In this document: piece by piece, positions 1 to 8,805 of the stretch
Position numbering within the stretch: position 1 is the first letter of the stretch
Layout of the letters: each line of letters opens with the position of its first letter
Origin: Duodenibacillus massiliensis
Lineage (GTDB): Bacteria > Pseudomonadota > Gammaproteobacteria > Burkholderiales > Burkholderiaceae_F
Direction of reading: 5' to 3'
Assembly: GCF_900128485.1 (NCBI RefSeq)
Contig: NZ_LT635856.1
Span: 14,045-78,044 of the forward strand
DNA length: 64,000 nt
Notes under the pieces: model-generated
Databases searched by the model: none
What the model saw: the letters and a program-made list of their open reading frames with translations, nothing else
What the model was told of the DNA's origin: nothing
Position numbers and translations under genes: made by a program

Positions 1-1168
1 GCTGAATCGGATCAAACCCGACGTTACCGAATGCGGCAGCCTGAAGATCCGTCATACCGCCGCCACGGGTCAGAGCACGCATGAATGCGTTGATACCCGT
101 GGCCGCCACCTCGGCTTCAGCCCCTGAGCTGATGACTGTGGCAGCAAGAGCGGCCGTCTGTGTTTCCGTCAACCCTGCAACCTTTCCCAAAGCACCATAC
201 CGCTGCAGTGTTTTTCCGATCTGTTTAGCCTGAGCCGCGTTTGCATTGCTCAGAGCATTCGTCGCATCCGCCAGGGCCACCGTCTGATCCTGCGTCAGTT
301 GCATACCAGAACGCCACTTCGCCATCATTTCACCGGCATCGGCCGCTGTCATGTCAAAAGCCACGCCCATTTTTGCCGCTTGTTCAGTAAAGGCAGCCAG
401 CTCACCTGCCGCAACGCCGGACTGTCCGGCCGCTGCCGCAATCTGCGCTAATCCTTCTGCAGTCACCGGGATAGACAGACTCATTTTTTCCAAAGTCGTC
501 TGCATTTTCGCAAGTCCCTGAGGATCATCGAAATCCACAACTTTCGCAATATCGGCCATAGCATCCTGCATACTCATGGCCGCCTTAACAGGCGCAGACA
601 GGGCATGAACAGCCTTTTCTCCGACGAACTGCATCATCACAACAGAAGAAACTGCCAAGTCCGCGCTCGCTTGCATGCGCTGTCCTGCCTTCAGCTGTTT
701 TGCCTCTACCGACAGTAACCTGCGGCGAGCCGCAGTCAACCTTACAACCGCCTGCTCCATTTGCGCTTGTGACTGCGCCAAATCCTTTGTCGTCTTACCG
801 TATTGAGACAGGGCAGCATTCCCCTTGCGGACACTGTCTTTCTGAGCATCAAGCGCCCTCTTCGCCTTTCTGAGCTTTTCCTGCTGCTCAGACAAAGCCT
901 TCAGCATTTCTGTTGACGGCGATTTCGTTCCGGCAACTGCTTTACTCAGACTATCAACAGCAGCCTTACAGCGGAAGAACTCTGCCGCAGCCGCTTTTGC
1001 CCGTTCCCTGGCAGCAATCAACCCTCTGATGTCTTTACTCGTTTTATTGAGTTCTGCTGTTTTTTCAGACAAATTTTGGGTATTTGCAGCTGCCTTACTG
1101 AAATCCGTTGCGAATTGGCTGCTGTATTTCGATTGCAAGCGAAACAAAATTTCGTATTCATTCGCCAT
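1..1168 (-). CDS. Phage tail tape measure protein (partial, C-terminus outside window)
   Basis: Open frame from an ATG at 1168 to the window edge, 389 residues visible. Residues about 25-140 are rich in Ala, Lys, Glu and Gln (coiled-coil-like), and residues about 200-300 (AQIAAAAGQSGVAAGELAAF and following) match the conserved core of the TP901/TIGR01760 tape measure family. In that family the protein sets tail length during assembly and is released on DNA ejection. It follows the tube and chaperone genes on the same strand, the usual order in contractile tails. No strong Shine-Dalgarno is seen before this ATG. Family call is firm; total length is unknown. Confidence 0.9.
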   Translation of the reverse strand, partial: MANEYEILFRLQSKYSSQFATDFSKAAANTQNLSEKTAELNKTSKDIRGLIAARERAKAAAAEFFRCKAAVDSLSKAVAGTKSPSTEMLKALSEQQEKLRKAKRALDAQKDSVRKGNAALSQYGKTTKDLAQSQAQMEQAVVRLTAARRRLLSVEAKQLKAGQRMQASADLAVSSVVMMQFVGEKAVHALSAPVKAAMSMQDAMADIAKVVDFDDPQGLAKMQTTLEKMSLSIPVTAEGLAQIAAAAGQSGVAAGELAAFTEQAAKMGVAFDMTAADAGEMMAKWRSGMQLTQDQTVALADATNALSNANAAQAKQIGKTLQRYGALGKVAGLTETQTAALAATVISSGAEAEVAATGINAFMRALTRGGGMTDLQAAAFGNVGFDPIQ

Positions 1169-1219
1169 ATTTCAACCAAAAATCAATAAAATTGCTTAAG
1201 AGGAGTATGGAGACACACA

Positions 1220-1405
1220 ATGTTTTACAACAGCGCTTCAACAAACCCTGAACTTCCCATAGAGATCCAGGAACTCGCCAGAACTCCCTTTTCCGACGCG
1301 ATGGATCTGATCGGTGCCGTACTTAAATTGCTGGGAATTTTTCTGCTCTTTGCTGTCTGCTTTGGTGCCGGCATCATTTTTTATGTGACCTACTTCATCA
1401 AGTAA
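1220..1405 (+). CDS. Small single-pass membrane protein, opposite strand to tail operon
   Basis: 61 residues, with GGAGA seven bases before the ATG. Residues 1-30 are polar and 31-59 form one hydrophobic segment (LIGAVLKLLGIFLLFAVCFG and following), with a short Lys tail. It fills the gap between the tape measure start (1168) and the stop of the chaperone extension (1406), abutting the latter with no spacing, and is the only plus-strand gene in the first 16 kb. There is no minus-strand gene opposite it, so it is not a shadow. Function unknown; position and topology suit a lysogenic-conversion or superinfection-exclusion gene, but that is inference. Confidence 0.6.
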   Translation: MFYNSASTNPELPIEIQELARTPFSDAMDLIGAVLKLLGIFLLFAVCFGAGIIFYVTYFIK

Positions 1406-1645
1406 CTACTTTCGGACTTTCAACTCATCCGCAACAGCCTCACACCACTCATAAAGCTCCGTAATCGGCCGCTCAAACCACTCAGCAGCACTTCCTCCGG
1501 CACCTGATGCAGCCAATCTGAAACAGCAGCGCATCAGGTTTTTTATTCCTTCGTCAATGTCACCGCCTGCTGCTCTGTCGTTACCCGATCCTTGGCCTGC
1601 TGAATTATTCGGGCCTCGACCTCTCCGAAACCCGACAAGAGCAAA
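1406..1645 (-). CDS. -1 frameshift extension of tail assembly chaperone (G-T type)
   Basis: The upstream chaperone frame contains T_TTT_TTG at 1648-1642, a heptamer of the X_XXY_YYZ slippery class. The -1 frame is open from there to the TAG at 1408-1406 with no stop, ending in EWFERPITELYEWCEAV, which resembles C-terminal extensions of phage tail chaperones. Lambda G/GT and P2 E/E+E' use this arrangement between the tube and tape measure genes, as here. Alternatively the last 42 residues could be translated alone from ATG 1534, preceded by AAGGA. The recoding itself is inferred. Confidence 0.65.
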   Translation of the reverse strand, partial: FALVGFRRGRGPNNSAGQGSGNDRAAGGDIDEGIKNLMRCCFRLAASGAGGSAAEWFERPITELYEWCEAVADELKVRK

Positions 1646-1929
1646 AAATTAATCACCGTCTGCGTGATGACGACATAATCCGGAGCCGGAATGTAGTCAA
1701 AAAGCTCCACCGGCAACTTAGAAGCTCTGGCCGCCAGATAAGATGCAAAATCAGAATCAGCCGACAACACAAAGGACACCTTTTGAGGATTGGCGAGTTC
1801 AAACTCCTTTTTTGCTTCCTTGATATCGCGACCGCTCAACGAGTCCAGATCCAACGGGATCATTTCGTAAGTCTTGTCTTCAAACTTTACCGGCCTTAAA
1901 AGCTTGTGCACCACATTGCTCATTGTCAC
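1543..1929 (-). CDS. Tail assembly chaperone (short form)
   Basis: 128 residues, between the tail tube gene and the tape measure, the canonical position of the tail assembly chaperone that escorts tape measure and tube subunits. It starts with MSNVVHKLLRPVKFEDKTYE-type sequence (residues 3-22) like Mu gp41/P2 E relatives, is followed by a helical body, and carries the slippery T_TTT_TTG about three quarters along. Terminating at its own stop gives the short form; slipping gives a longer product ending at 1406. Confidence 0.75.
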   Translation of the reverse strand: MTMSNVVHKLLRPVKFEDKTYEMIPLDLDSLSGRDIKEAKKEFELANPQKVSFVLSADSDFASYLAARASKLPVELFDYIPAPDYVVITQTVINFLLLSGFGEVEARIIQQAKDRVTTEQQAVTLTKE

Positions 1930-1969
1930 GTCTCCTCATCCCCGGACTGGCCGGGGATATCTTGTCTCA

Positions 1970-2503
1970 TCAGTTCAGTCCCAGATCGCCGCGGACGGAC
2001 GACAGAATGTCTGTGTCGCCGAACTTAGCCACATAGTTGAACTTGTCGATTTCAATCGCGGCCTTGCCGTCCACATAGAGCTTGAGGTACATCACCTCAA
2101 ATTCTTGTTCGGTGTCCGTCGTTGCCCCCGTCTCAAAGGAGCCAAGGTTTGTCGACTTCGTCGCAATCCTCAGCGTCATTCGCACGGGCTTGGTCGAGTA
2201 CGTCCCTTCGGAGGCGTCATAGACCTGCTGCGAGCCGCGGACTTCCACGGAGTGCGCACCGGGCGATGCAAGCGACATTGCCGCCTTCTCAATCGTCCGC
2301 CAGTTAAAGCTGACAGTGATCGAGCTGTAATGTCCGAGCACCGGGCTTTCCACTTCCCCGGCAATGCCGGCACCGCTCACGGTGTCTGTCATGGCTTCAA
2401 TCGTCGGGAGCGTGACGGTCGCAATCCCGAGCAGATCGTTGTTGTCGTTATAGACACGAAAGCCGATCAGCCGCTCCGGAATCTTGTTGGATCCTGCTGC
2501 CAT
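1970..2503 (-). CDS. Major tail tube protein, P2 FII family
   Basis: 177 residues. The N-terminus IPERLIGFRVYNDNNDLLGI and the following SGAGIAGEVESPVLGHY are diagnostic for the FII tail tube family of contractile-tailed phages, which polymerises as the inner tube through which DNA passes. Length matches the family. It lies directly downstream of the sheath gene, with 15 bases between them, and upstream of the chaperone, so the three are probably co-transcribed. Confidence 0.95.
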   Translation of the reverse strand: MAAGSNKIPERLIGFRVYNDNNDLLGIATVTLPTIEAMTDTVSGAGIAGEVESPVLGHYSSITVSFNWRTIEKAAMSLASPGAHSVEVRGSQQVYDASEGTYSTKPVRMTLRIATKSTNLGSFETGATTDTEQEFEVMYLKLYVDGKAAIEIDKFNYVAKFGDTDILSSVRGDLGLN

Positions 2504-2518
2504 TCTCTTTTCCTCTCA

Positions 2519-4000
2519 TTAACCAAAAAGTGTCTGCAGATAGCTCGGGTCATACTCAAGCACGAACGAGATCTCGCGGTTCGGACTGGGCGGCGTAATG
2601 CGCACATGGAAGACTGAAATGCCGTCCATTAAATCCGTTGTGGGGTTGTCCGATTCGCGGAACTCCACAGTGCCTCCCAGGATGTACTGCTTGGCCGCAA
2701 GGCCGTTCATCCAGATGTTGGCCGAATCCACAATCACATCCACCTGGCGGCGCGTGAGCGGATAGTCAACACGCTGCCAGAAGGTCTGCACAAATGTGTT
2801 ACCGACCCAGGCAAACATACGCCGGATCGGAATAAAGGCATCCTTCACGTCAGTGTTAGCCGGGTAGCAGGCTGTACGGTTTCCCCAGCACTTCCAGCCG
2901 CCTGTGAAGTTCAGAGCCGTCACAATTCCCTGGCCATTAAGGTAAGCGGCCGTCTCAACATCCAGCCACACCTCTTCGCCGTCGTCAAGAACCGCCGATG
3001 TCATCTGGTAATTCTTGTTGGATGGCGAGACGTAGGGCACATCATCGTTTTCAGAATCCACCTGACCAATGAGGCCCGCAAGTTGCGTGGACTGATTAAA
3101 GACGATGCCGTCTAAAGCAAGCTTCGGCCAGCAGGCAATCTGCGTCGGATCCGTCACATTGTTCGTGTTCTTCCAGGCTGCGGCTTCAGTGTAGGTCTTC
3201 ACCTCATCGGTCGGGATGTCAACGATGCAGACAGCATTAAAAACGGAATTGATGCCGGAGGACTTTGCAGCCATCACGGCAGCCACGCCCGGATTCTCGG
3301 AAAATCCCGGAGCAATGATGAGACCGGGCACCAAACGGAAACGCGGGAAGCATTCGCTCACCAGTTCAAGACCGCTCTTGACACCGGCAGCGGTCACACC
3401 GCCGATGATGTCATCAGCCGACACCTTGGACGGGTCGAGCTTTTCAGCTGCAAACGTCAAGTCCCTGCCCGTCGCGCAAAGGAAGTCGCCTTCGGAGTTC
3501 TTAAGCGACGTAACCACCAACTGGCCGTCATCGTCAAAGGAGAGCGTGTAGTCCGTCCCCAGGGCGTAATCACCGCTCGTTCCGGAGAGAACAACAGTGG
3601 ACGCAATGATGGCCGTTTCCGGAATCGTGGCACTGCCGGTCTTTGTGTCCAAAGCCACCTGAGTAATGGAGGCCGTCACCTTGTGCTTTGTCGGGTCAAG
3701 CACGTTAACAATGATCGCGGGCCCGACGCCGAACAGCGAGAACTGCGAGTAAATGAACTCGGAGATCGAAAAGCCGAACTTCTTCAGGCCGCTTGCCGCA
3801 TCATCCGCAGGCGGCACGTAACCAAACTCCTTCACCGCCTCAGCGTAGGAGTAAACGAGCTTCGGCACATTGACGTTGGACGGATCGGTCATGTTGACCG
3901 GAGCCGTGCCGACGATAAAGGGAATGCCGGCAGACACCTCTGCTGTCGGCAGCAACGAGGTAGCTACCTCGGAAATTCTGACACCGTGGTTATAAGCCAT
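2519..4000 (-). CDS. Contractile tail sheath protein, P2 FI family
   Basis: 493 residues from the ATG at 4000, chosen because GGAG lies eight bases upstream and the protein then begins MAYNHGVRISEVATSLLP, the typical FI start; a start at 4036 would overlap the upstream gene. The C-terminal part contains the conserved YPLTRRQVDVIVDSANIWMN region and HVRITPP. The sheath surrounds the tube and contracts on infection. Its presence makes phage A a myovirus-type phage. Confidence 0.95.
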   Translation of the reverse strand: MAYNHGVRISEVATSLLPTAEVSAGIPFIVGTAPVNMTDPSNVNVPKLVYSYAEAVKEFGYVPPADDAASGLKKFGFSISEFIYSQFSLFGVGPAIIVNVLDPTKHKVTASITQVALDTKTGSATIPETAIIASTVVLSGTSGDYALGTDYTLSFDDDGQLVVTSLKNSEGDFLCATGRDLTFAAEKLDPSKVSADDIIGGVTAAGVKSGLELVSECFPRFRLVPGLIIAPGFSENPGVAAVMAAKSSGINSVFNAVCIVDIPTDEVKTYTEAAAWKNTNNVTDPTQIACWPKLALDGIVFNQSTQLAGLIGQVDSENDDVPYVSPSNKNYQMTSAVLDDGEEVWLDVETAAYLNGQGIVTALNFTGGWKCWGNRTACYPANTDVKDAFIPIRRMFAWVGNTFVQTFWQRVDYPLTRRQVDVIVDSANIWMNGLAAKQYILGGTVEFRESDNPTTDLMDGISVFHVRITPPSPNREISFVLEYDPSYLQTLFG

Positions 4001-4019
4001 AGTCAGTGCTCCATAAATT

Positions 4020-4475
4020 TCAGAATTGATCTTCAAACTGCGGCGTTTTAATGAGCCACCGGGTACTCATCGACATCTGCCAGTTGGGCCAGGGCTGATC
4101 GTCCGGCAGCCTGCACTCCAAAGGGAACTGCAGCACGTAGCGGCGATCCAGCGTCTGCATCGGCATCCTGAGCAAAGCCGTCCGGATACGCTCTGCCATC
4201 GTCAGCAGATAGGCGTAGCCGTCATTACTGGTACTGTGACAGCAGAGAATGAGGTCAACCGTGACCTCCGTCACTTCACGTTCAGCCGTTGACCCCATCA
4301 CACGGACAATGATCTGCGGCGAGAAGTCCAGGTCCGTTTCGCGCTTCTGGGGCAAATACCCGTCAACAACTACCGGCTTGCGCATCAGCTGGTCATCGCA
4401 GGGCATGGCCGAAAAGGTTTGCGACAAATCCGCCAGAAAAGACCGCAGCGCAGCGGCCAACATAATCTCAACCAC
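4020..4475 (-). CDS. Tail completion/terminator-type protein
   Basis: 151 residues, between the neck genes and the sheath gene, where contractile phages place the tail terminator (lambda gpU-like role). It contains an alternating beta-rich middle (PQIIVRVMGSTAEREVTEVT) and a helix with MAERIRTALLRMP, compatible with that fold, but no diagnostic motif. It overlaps the upstream gene by 8 bases, suggesting coupled translation. Role assigned mainly from position. Confidence 0.55.
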   Translation of the reverse strand: MVEIMLAAALRSFLADLSQTFSAMPCDDQLMRKPVVVDGYLPQKRETDLDFSPQIIVRVMGSTAEREVTEVTVDLILCCHSTSNDGYAYLLTMAERIRTALLRMPMQTLDRRYVLQFPLECRLPDDQPWPNWQMSMSTRWLIKTPQFEDQF

Positions 4476-5040
4476 TTCGCTTCTTCTCCATCAGACGTTT
4501 TGTTTCATGTTCCAGGCGCTCAGAAAGCGTTTCGGAAATCACCTGTTCAACGAGTTCGTGACGACCATCCTCCGAGAGCATCTCCGGAACGGAGATTTCC
4601 TTCAGATGCACAATCGGATAGCGGCCGGGCCCGACACGGGTAAATATCTGTCCCTTGTGCTTAAAGCCCCTGGGAAGAACCTTCGGCTTCCCGCGCTGTG
4701 CCTCCACCCTAATCTGACGCTGTCCGGATCCTGTTGTTTCGGCCACGCCCGCCGGGCGATGCCTGAACTTCATCAGAGGAATCCTTCGGCCTTTGCTGAC
4801 AATCTCTCCGGTCGTAGAGTTCGGGCTGAACTTCTGCACCCTGAACGTCCGCTTCACATCCGAGGACCTGATCGTGTAATCCTGCGTGACCGCTTTCGCG
4901 GCCGCAGTCTTACCCCGGTCAATCGCACGGTTGGCTGCCAGAGAGAACGCCTTTTGCAGACCGCCCGGTATCCCCTGCAGGTACATCCGGGCATGCTCAA
5001 GGGCATCATTGTCGACAGAAACGTTGAACTGCGATTTCAC
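4468..5040 (-). CDS. Minor tail protein Z-like
   Basis: 190 residues. LQKAFSLAANRAIDRGKTAA, followed by a basic segment with IRSSDVKRTFRVQKF and a central RRIPLMKFRHRP, matches the lambda gpZ/Pfam Phage minor tail Z family, whose members act in head-tail joining and tail completion. The protein is strongly basic. It overlaps both neighbours by a few bases, in an order (neck, Z-like, terminator, sheath) common in mosaic myoviruses. Confidence 0.7.
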   Translation of the reverse strand: MKSQFNVSVDNDALEHARMYLQGIPGGLQKAFSLAANRAIDRGKTAAAKAVTQDYTIRSSDVKRTFRVQKFSPNSTTGEIVSKGRRIPLMKFRHRPAGVAETTGSGQRQIRVEAQRGKPKVLPRGFKHKGQIFTRVGPGRYPIVHLKEISVPEMLSEDGRHELVEQVISETLSERLEHETKRLMEKKRSG

Positions 5041-5348
5041 CGCGCCTTCCTTTCGGCCTTGATCACAATGAGTCCGTCCTCATCGCTGACGTGCTTCACA
5101 ACAAACATAACGTTGTCAATAGTGAACACCTCATCAACCGCCGGGGCCCGTATCTCGGAGGAGAGCACATAGACGGTCGTGAGCAGCGTGTACACGCCCT
5201 CATAAAGAGAGGGCGCGGTATCAGCCTCATTCGTGTCGATGATGCAGCGCAACCGACGCCCGTTGATCTCATGAACTTCGGCAAACTCCTCCATGTTCAT
5301 GAAAACCGTCAGGGCGTCACGCGCCACCATATCCTTGAACCTGCTCAT
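5037..5348 (-). CDS. Head-tail joining protein, gpFII/attachment-like
   Basis: 103 residues immediately downstream of the capsid gene, the position of lambda FII. The sequence is beta-rich with a C-terminal VDEVFTIDNVMFVVKHVSDE, compatible with head-closure or stopper proteins of the FII type. It overlaps the preceding stop by one base and the next gene by four. Function is inferred from position and fold-like pattern rather than a catalytic motif. Confidence 0.6.
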   Translation of the reverse strand: MSRFKDMVARDALTVFMNMEEFAEVHEINGRRLRCIIDTNEADTAPSLYEGVYTLLTTVYVLSSEIRAPAVDEVFTIDNVMFVVKHVSDEDGLIVIKAERKAR

Positions 5349-7270
5349 CAGGCCGTCACAATATCGCTCATGCGGCAGAAGCTCTCCGGATGCCGCACAG
5401 CAACATCAATGGACTGCAACGCGCGGATTTCAACGCCGCCGTTGTCGTATGCCGTCTGGCTGTACGGGTTGGGAAGCAGTTCCACCACGCCCCATTCGCC
5501 GATCACCAGGTCAGACCAGTTGCCGAAGAAGAGTTCGGAGCAGTTCGTGGCCGTGCCCTTCGTAAGGTTCTTGCGCACCTGATTACTGCGGGCGACCGGA
5601 TAGCCGTTCAGTTCGCCGGGAATGCCGTTCTTCACAGTCTCGGTGATCGTCTTCCAGATGTACTGCTTGTTGCCGTCCTTGATTTTCTTCATGGCACCGA
5701 TGGTCACGGCGTTGGCAAGGTAAGCCATCGTGGCCACGTCTGCGTTGGCATCGGCCACCAGTGTTTCCATTTCGATCAGGTGGTCGAAGTCAATGGGAGC
5801 ACCGTTTTCGCCGCCTTCGACCGTCAGGATGCCGGCCTGGTTGGCAACGCCAAGAGGCATACCGTCTTCACCGGAACCGCAGAGCGCGGCAAGGTCAAGG
5901 CCGAGGGCAATGGCCGTAATGAGTTCACGGCGGACAAAGCTTTCAACACCGATGGAGGGCTGCATCAGCATATTGCGGGACACAAAGGACTTGGCCGCAA
6001 TGGTCTTCATCTTGAGAGGCACCTTGTCAAAGGTAGCACCGGACTTACTGACAGTGCCGGTTTCGCTGATCCACTGGGTGTTGGCTACGCCCGTCTGACG
6101 CGGAATTTCAACGTTGCCGACAAGCCCCGTGAGCATCGTGGCCCCCAGGCGCGTCACCATGGCCTTTGCTCGCAGCGCTTCAATAAAGGAGCCGGCAAGA
6201 AGCTTCGTCTCAACAAGGTTGCCGCCCTGTGCGGCCGTACCGACAAGGTAATCGCCGGCATCACGGCGACCTGTGAGGGAAATGTCCGTGGGCATGAAGA
6301 AGCCGTTGGTTTCTCTGCCCATGCGGCGGGAGAGTTCCACGGAGACTTCGCGTTCAAAGCCTGCTGCACGCCAGTCGTTGTTAAGCGATGCGTTCAGCGC
6401 ACGGACAATGCTGTACTGCCCCTTTTCTTCCGGTGTGAGACCAAGGTTCAGATCCTCGGCCACACGGCTCTTGGGGTCGGCTACAGACGTTGCGCTGCGC
6501 GTGCGCAGCTCTTCCATAACCGCTGCACGGGCTTCGTCGAGCGTGCGTCCTTCATTGATCAAGGCGTCACGGCGATCCTGGCTGACATGGAAATCGCGGC
6601 ACATTGTTTCGATGCCGCGGATACGGGCTCGTTCAGCGCTGCGCACCTGATCTTCATTGACGCGGATTTCAGCTGGATTGGCATCAACTTTCAGGGCGCG
6701 CGTTTCGTCCTTCACCTGTTCAGGCTGCATCATCTTCTTTTCCTCGGGCATAGTGTTTCCCTCTTCCTTCTGTTGTTTACTCAAACTCCGATAAACGCCG
6801 ACAGAAGGATCTGCCGGCACCGTTACCAAAGACACTTCAAAAATTTCCCAATCGGTCGCACGGCGCGTCTGTTCGTCCGGCTTATCCCAGGCAAACACGC
6901 GGTATCCGACCGACACATTGACCAACACACGGTCCTTCACCAGATCCAGCGCCCGGCTACCTTCTTCTGTTTTGGCAAACCGCGCCCGAATGTAAGTTCG
7001 GTGTTCGTCCTGCTCAATGCCGTCAACGACACCGAGCAGACGATCCCAGTCGTGGTTAAAGAGCAGCGGCATTGACCGCTGGCGGTCACCGGTTCTCATC
7101 GCTCCGGGTTCATGACTCAGAACCTCAAAGAGCCCGCGATACATCTCCACAGGTGCATCGGATACGGCTGGAAAGCGGAATGTCCGCGCCTCTTCGTTCA
7201 CATCGGCATCCGAAGCCGCAAGCGATCTGTACCGCAGCTCCTCGGATTCCTTCGGCGTTTCTTTCGTCAT
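5348..7270 (-). CDS. Prohead protease fused to HK97-type major capsid protein
   Basis: 640 residues from the ATG at 7270 (GGAG upstream). Residues 1-150 are an S78-type prohead protease: His73 in LLFNHD and Ser120 in NVSVGY occupy the catalytic positions. Residues about 175-290 look like a helical delta/scaffold domain, and 300-640 are an HK97-fold capsid protein (YLVGTAAQGGNLVETKLLAG; IPRQTGVANTQWISETG; GMPLGVANQ). The protease would cleave the scaffold and itself during capsid maturation. A second ribosome-binding site at codon 174 may give the capsid portion alone. A longer GTG start at 7300 is less likely. Confidence 0.92.
   Translation of the reverse strand: MTKETPKESEELRYRSLAASDADVNEEARTFRFPAVSDAPVEMYRGLFEVLSHEPGAMRTGDRQRSMPLLFNHDWDRLLGVVDGIEQDEHRTYIRARFAKTEEGSRALDLVKDRVLVNVSVGYRVFAWDKPDEQTRRATDWEIFEVSLVTVPADPSVGVYRSLSKQQKEEGNTMPEEKKMMQPEQVKDETRALKVDANPAEIRVNEDQVRSAERARIRGIETMCRDFHVSQDRRDALINEGRTLDEARAAVMEELRTRSATSVADPKSRVAEDLNLGLTPEEKGQYSIVRALNASLNNDWRAAGFEREVSVELSRRMGRETNGFFMPTDISLTGRRDAGDYLVGTAAQGGNLVETKLLAGSFIEALRAKAMVTRLGATMLTGLVGNVEIPRQTGVANTQWISETGTVSKSGATFDKVPLKMKTIAAKSFVSRNMLMQPSIGVESFVRRELITAIALGLDLAALCGSGEDGMPLGVANQAGILTVEGGENGAPIDFDHLIEMETLVADANADVATMAYLANAVTIGAMKKIKDGNKQYIWKTITETVKNGIPGELNGYPVARSNQVRKNLTKGTATNCSELFFGNWSDLVIGEWGVVELLPNPYSQTAYDNGGVEIRALQSIDVAVRHPESFCRMSDIVTA
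6749..6763 (-). promoter_or_regulatory. Internal ribosome-binding site and in-frame ATG inside the protease-capsid gene
   Basis: GAGGG at 6763-6759 precedes an in-frame ATG at 6751 by seven bases. Translation from here would begin MPEEKKMM, exactly at the join between the protease and the scaffold/capsid parts. This would give separate capsid precursor from the fused gene. The site is visible; its use is inferred. Confidence 0.5.
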
Positions 7271-7296
7271 CCTTGTCTCCAATAAAAAACCGACGA

Positions 7297-8805
7297 TCAC
7301 TCGTCGGCCTTTTCCTTCTTCTCTTCTTCCGGCTTTATCTTCACCGGCTGATCAAAGTTGAGCCCTAGTTCGGCCGCACGCTCGCGGTCGCTCTGAATTG
7401 CCTTATCCACGTCCTCGCGGTCCTGACCGTTTCCGATCGCCGCGATCACATCACTTCGGCTCATGAAGCCATGCTGGACAGCAAGCGCATAGGCCTGAAC
7501 TTCCTTCGCCGGATCAACCCAAGACCAGCCGCGCGGCTTAAAGCGCACTTCCTGATACCGTGACTTGTTGTTGAAGTAGTCCGGGATATCCACCGCTCCG
7601 GAAAGAACGGCCGCATCGAGCCACCTCCGGTAAATCGGCGTCAGGTAGTTGCGGATCAGCCACCCCTGCAGCACACGCCAGAGATCCCGCTCGTTTAAAA
7701 GCGCCAAACGACTGCTGGAGTAGTTGCTCTGGCTGTAATCCCGGCTCAAAGCCTCATAGGAGACGCCGACACCGGCCGCCACTTCGCGCAGCATGTAGCG
7801 CATGAAAGGGTCAAGGTTGGCATTGGGGCGACTCGGAGAGAATCCCTCAAAGCTTTCACCAGGGAGTAATCGCTGGAAAAGCCCTGGAGAGCTCTTCACA
7901 ATCGGCTGCTCGCGTGCTCTCTTGATGATCTCTTCGGTACCTTCTGCACCACAGACGTCAATCCCCTGCTTCACAAAACCGACGATGTTGGCCGCCGCCC
8001 TTGCCGCGACGAGTTCGGACTCGGTGTAGCCGCCCATATCCCTCATCTTCCGAAGCGCCATGTGCATCCACGGCACACCTCGGGTTTGCGGCCAGCGCTT
8101 CACGATGTACATGTGAAGGATCTCATCAGCCGCGATGCGTCGAATCGTGGCCGCAGCCGGACTGCTCAGAAACGTCGTGTCCCCTGGATGTGTTGTCCGC
8201 ATCCAGTAGGCCAGAGGCCGGTGCCACTCGTTCACCTCAACACCAAGCCGCACCGTTGAACCCTGTCGGGTCTGAAAAGTACCGCTCGCCTGATCAAGCA
8301 GCAGATCCGGCTCAATGAGATCAAGCGCAAACGGAATACGGCCTCCGCCGAAAGCCTTGGGAACGATCCGTACCAGGGCTTCGCCGTCAGAGAACACGCC
8401 GCCCACGGCCACCCGCAGGAGATCTGTGAGAGACAGAAGTCCCGCCGTATGGCAGGTATTGCGATCCGACCATTCAGCCCAAGCCGCTTCAATACGGTCA
8501 TTGATGGCCGCGTCCGGCTTTCCGTCAGCTCCAGTCACCAGACACTGCAGCCCGATTCCGGTCCCCACGACGTTGTCCTCAATGATGCGTTGCAAGTTTG
8601 CCGCGTGAGGATTGTCACGGATCATTTGCCGACTGCGGTTGCGCATCGTCTCAAGGCTGCCGGCAAGCTCTGTGTCTTCACTCGACCCTCCGGCCATCCA
8701 GTCACTGGTGAGACGGCCGCCCGCGGCTGCAGCGTACTGACGCTCAACGTACTCACCGATTTTCTGCCTTCGGGCCAGCGTCCGAAAATAATTGAACAGT
8801 TTCAT
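7297..8805 (-). CDS. Portal protein, lambda gpB family
   Basis: 502 residues. The conserved N-terminal helix region (RQMIRDNPHAANLQRIIEDN, followed by VVGTGI), the LIEPDLLLDQ strand and EVAAGVGVSYEALSRDYSQS are hallmarks of the lambda-type portal family. The portal forms the dodecameric ring at one capsid vertex through which terminase packages DNA. It lies between the head-joining gene and the protease-capsid fusion, as in lambda-like head modules. A charged EEEKKEKADE tail is typical. Confidence 0.95.
   Translation of the reverse strand: MKLFNYFRTLARRQKIGEYVERQYAAAAGGRLTSDWMAGGSSEDTELAGSLETMRNRSRQMIRDNPHAANLQRIIEDNVVGTGIGLQCLVTGADGKPDAAINDRIEAAWAEWSDRNTCHTAGLLSLTDLLRVAVGGVFSDGEALVRIVPKAFGGGRIPFALDLIEPDLLLDQASGTFQTRQGSTVRLGVEVNEWHRPLAYWMRTTHPGDTTFLSSPAAATIRRIAADEILHMYIVKRWPQTRGVPWMHMALRKMRDMGGYTESELVAARAAANIVGFVKQGIDVCGAEGTEEIIKRAREQPIVKSSPGLFQRLLPGESFEGFSPSRPNANLDPFMRYMLREVAAGVGVSYEALSRDYSQSNYSSSRLALLNERDLWRVLQGWLIRNYLTPIYRRWLDAAVLSGAVDIPDYFNNKSRYQEVRFKPRGWSWVDPAKEVQAYALAVQHGFMSRSDVIAAIGNGQDREDVDKAIQSDRERAAELGLNFDQPVKIKPEEEKKEKADE

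Noticed and set aside
5390-7075. Long plus-strand open frame (561 codons) antisense to the capsid gene
   Set aside because: It is the reverse complement of a GC-rich, well-recognised protease-capsid gene; its product is His/Arg/Gly-biased with no domain and no ribosome site.
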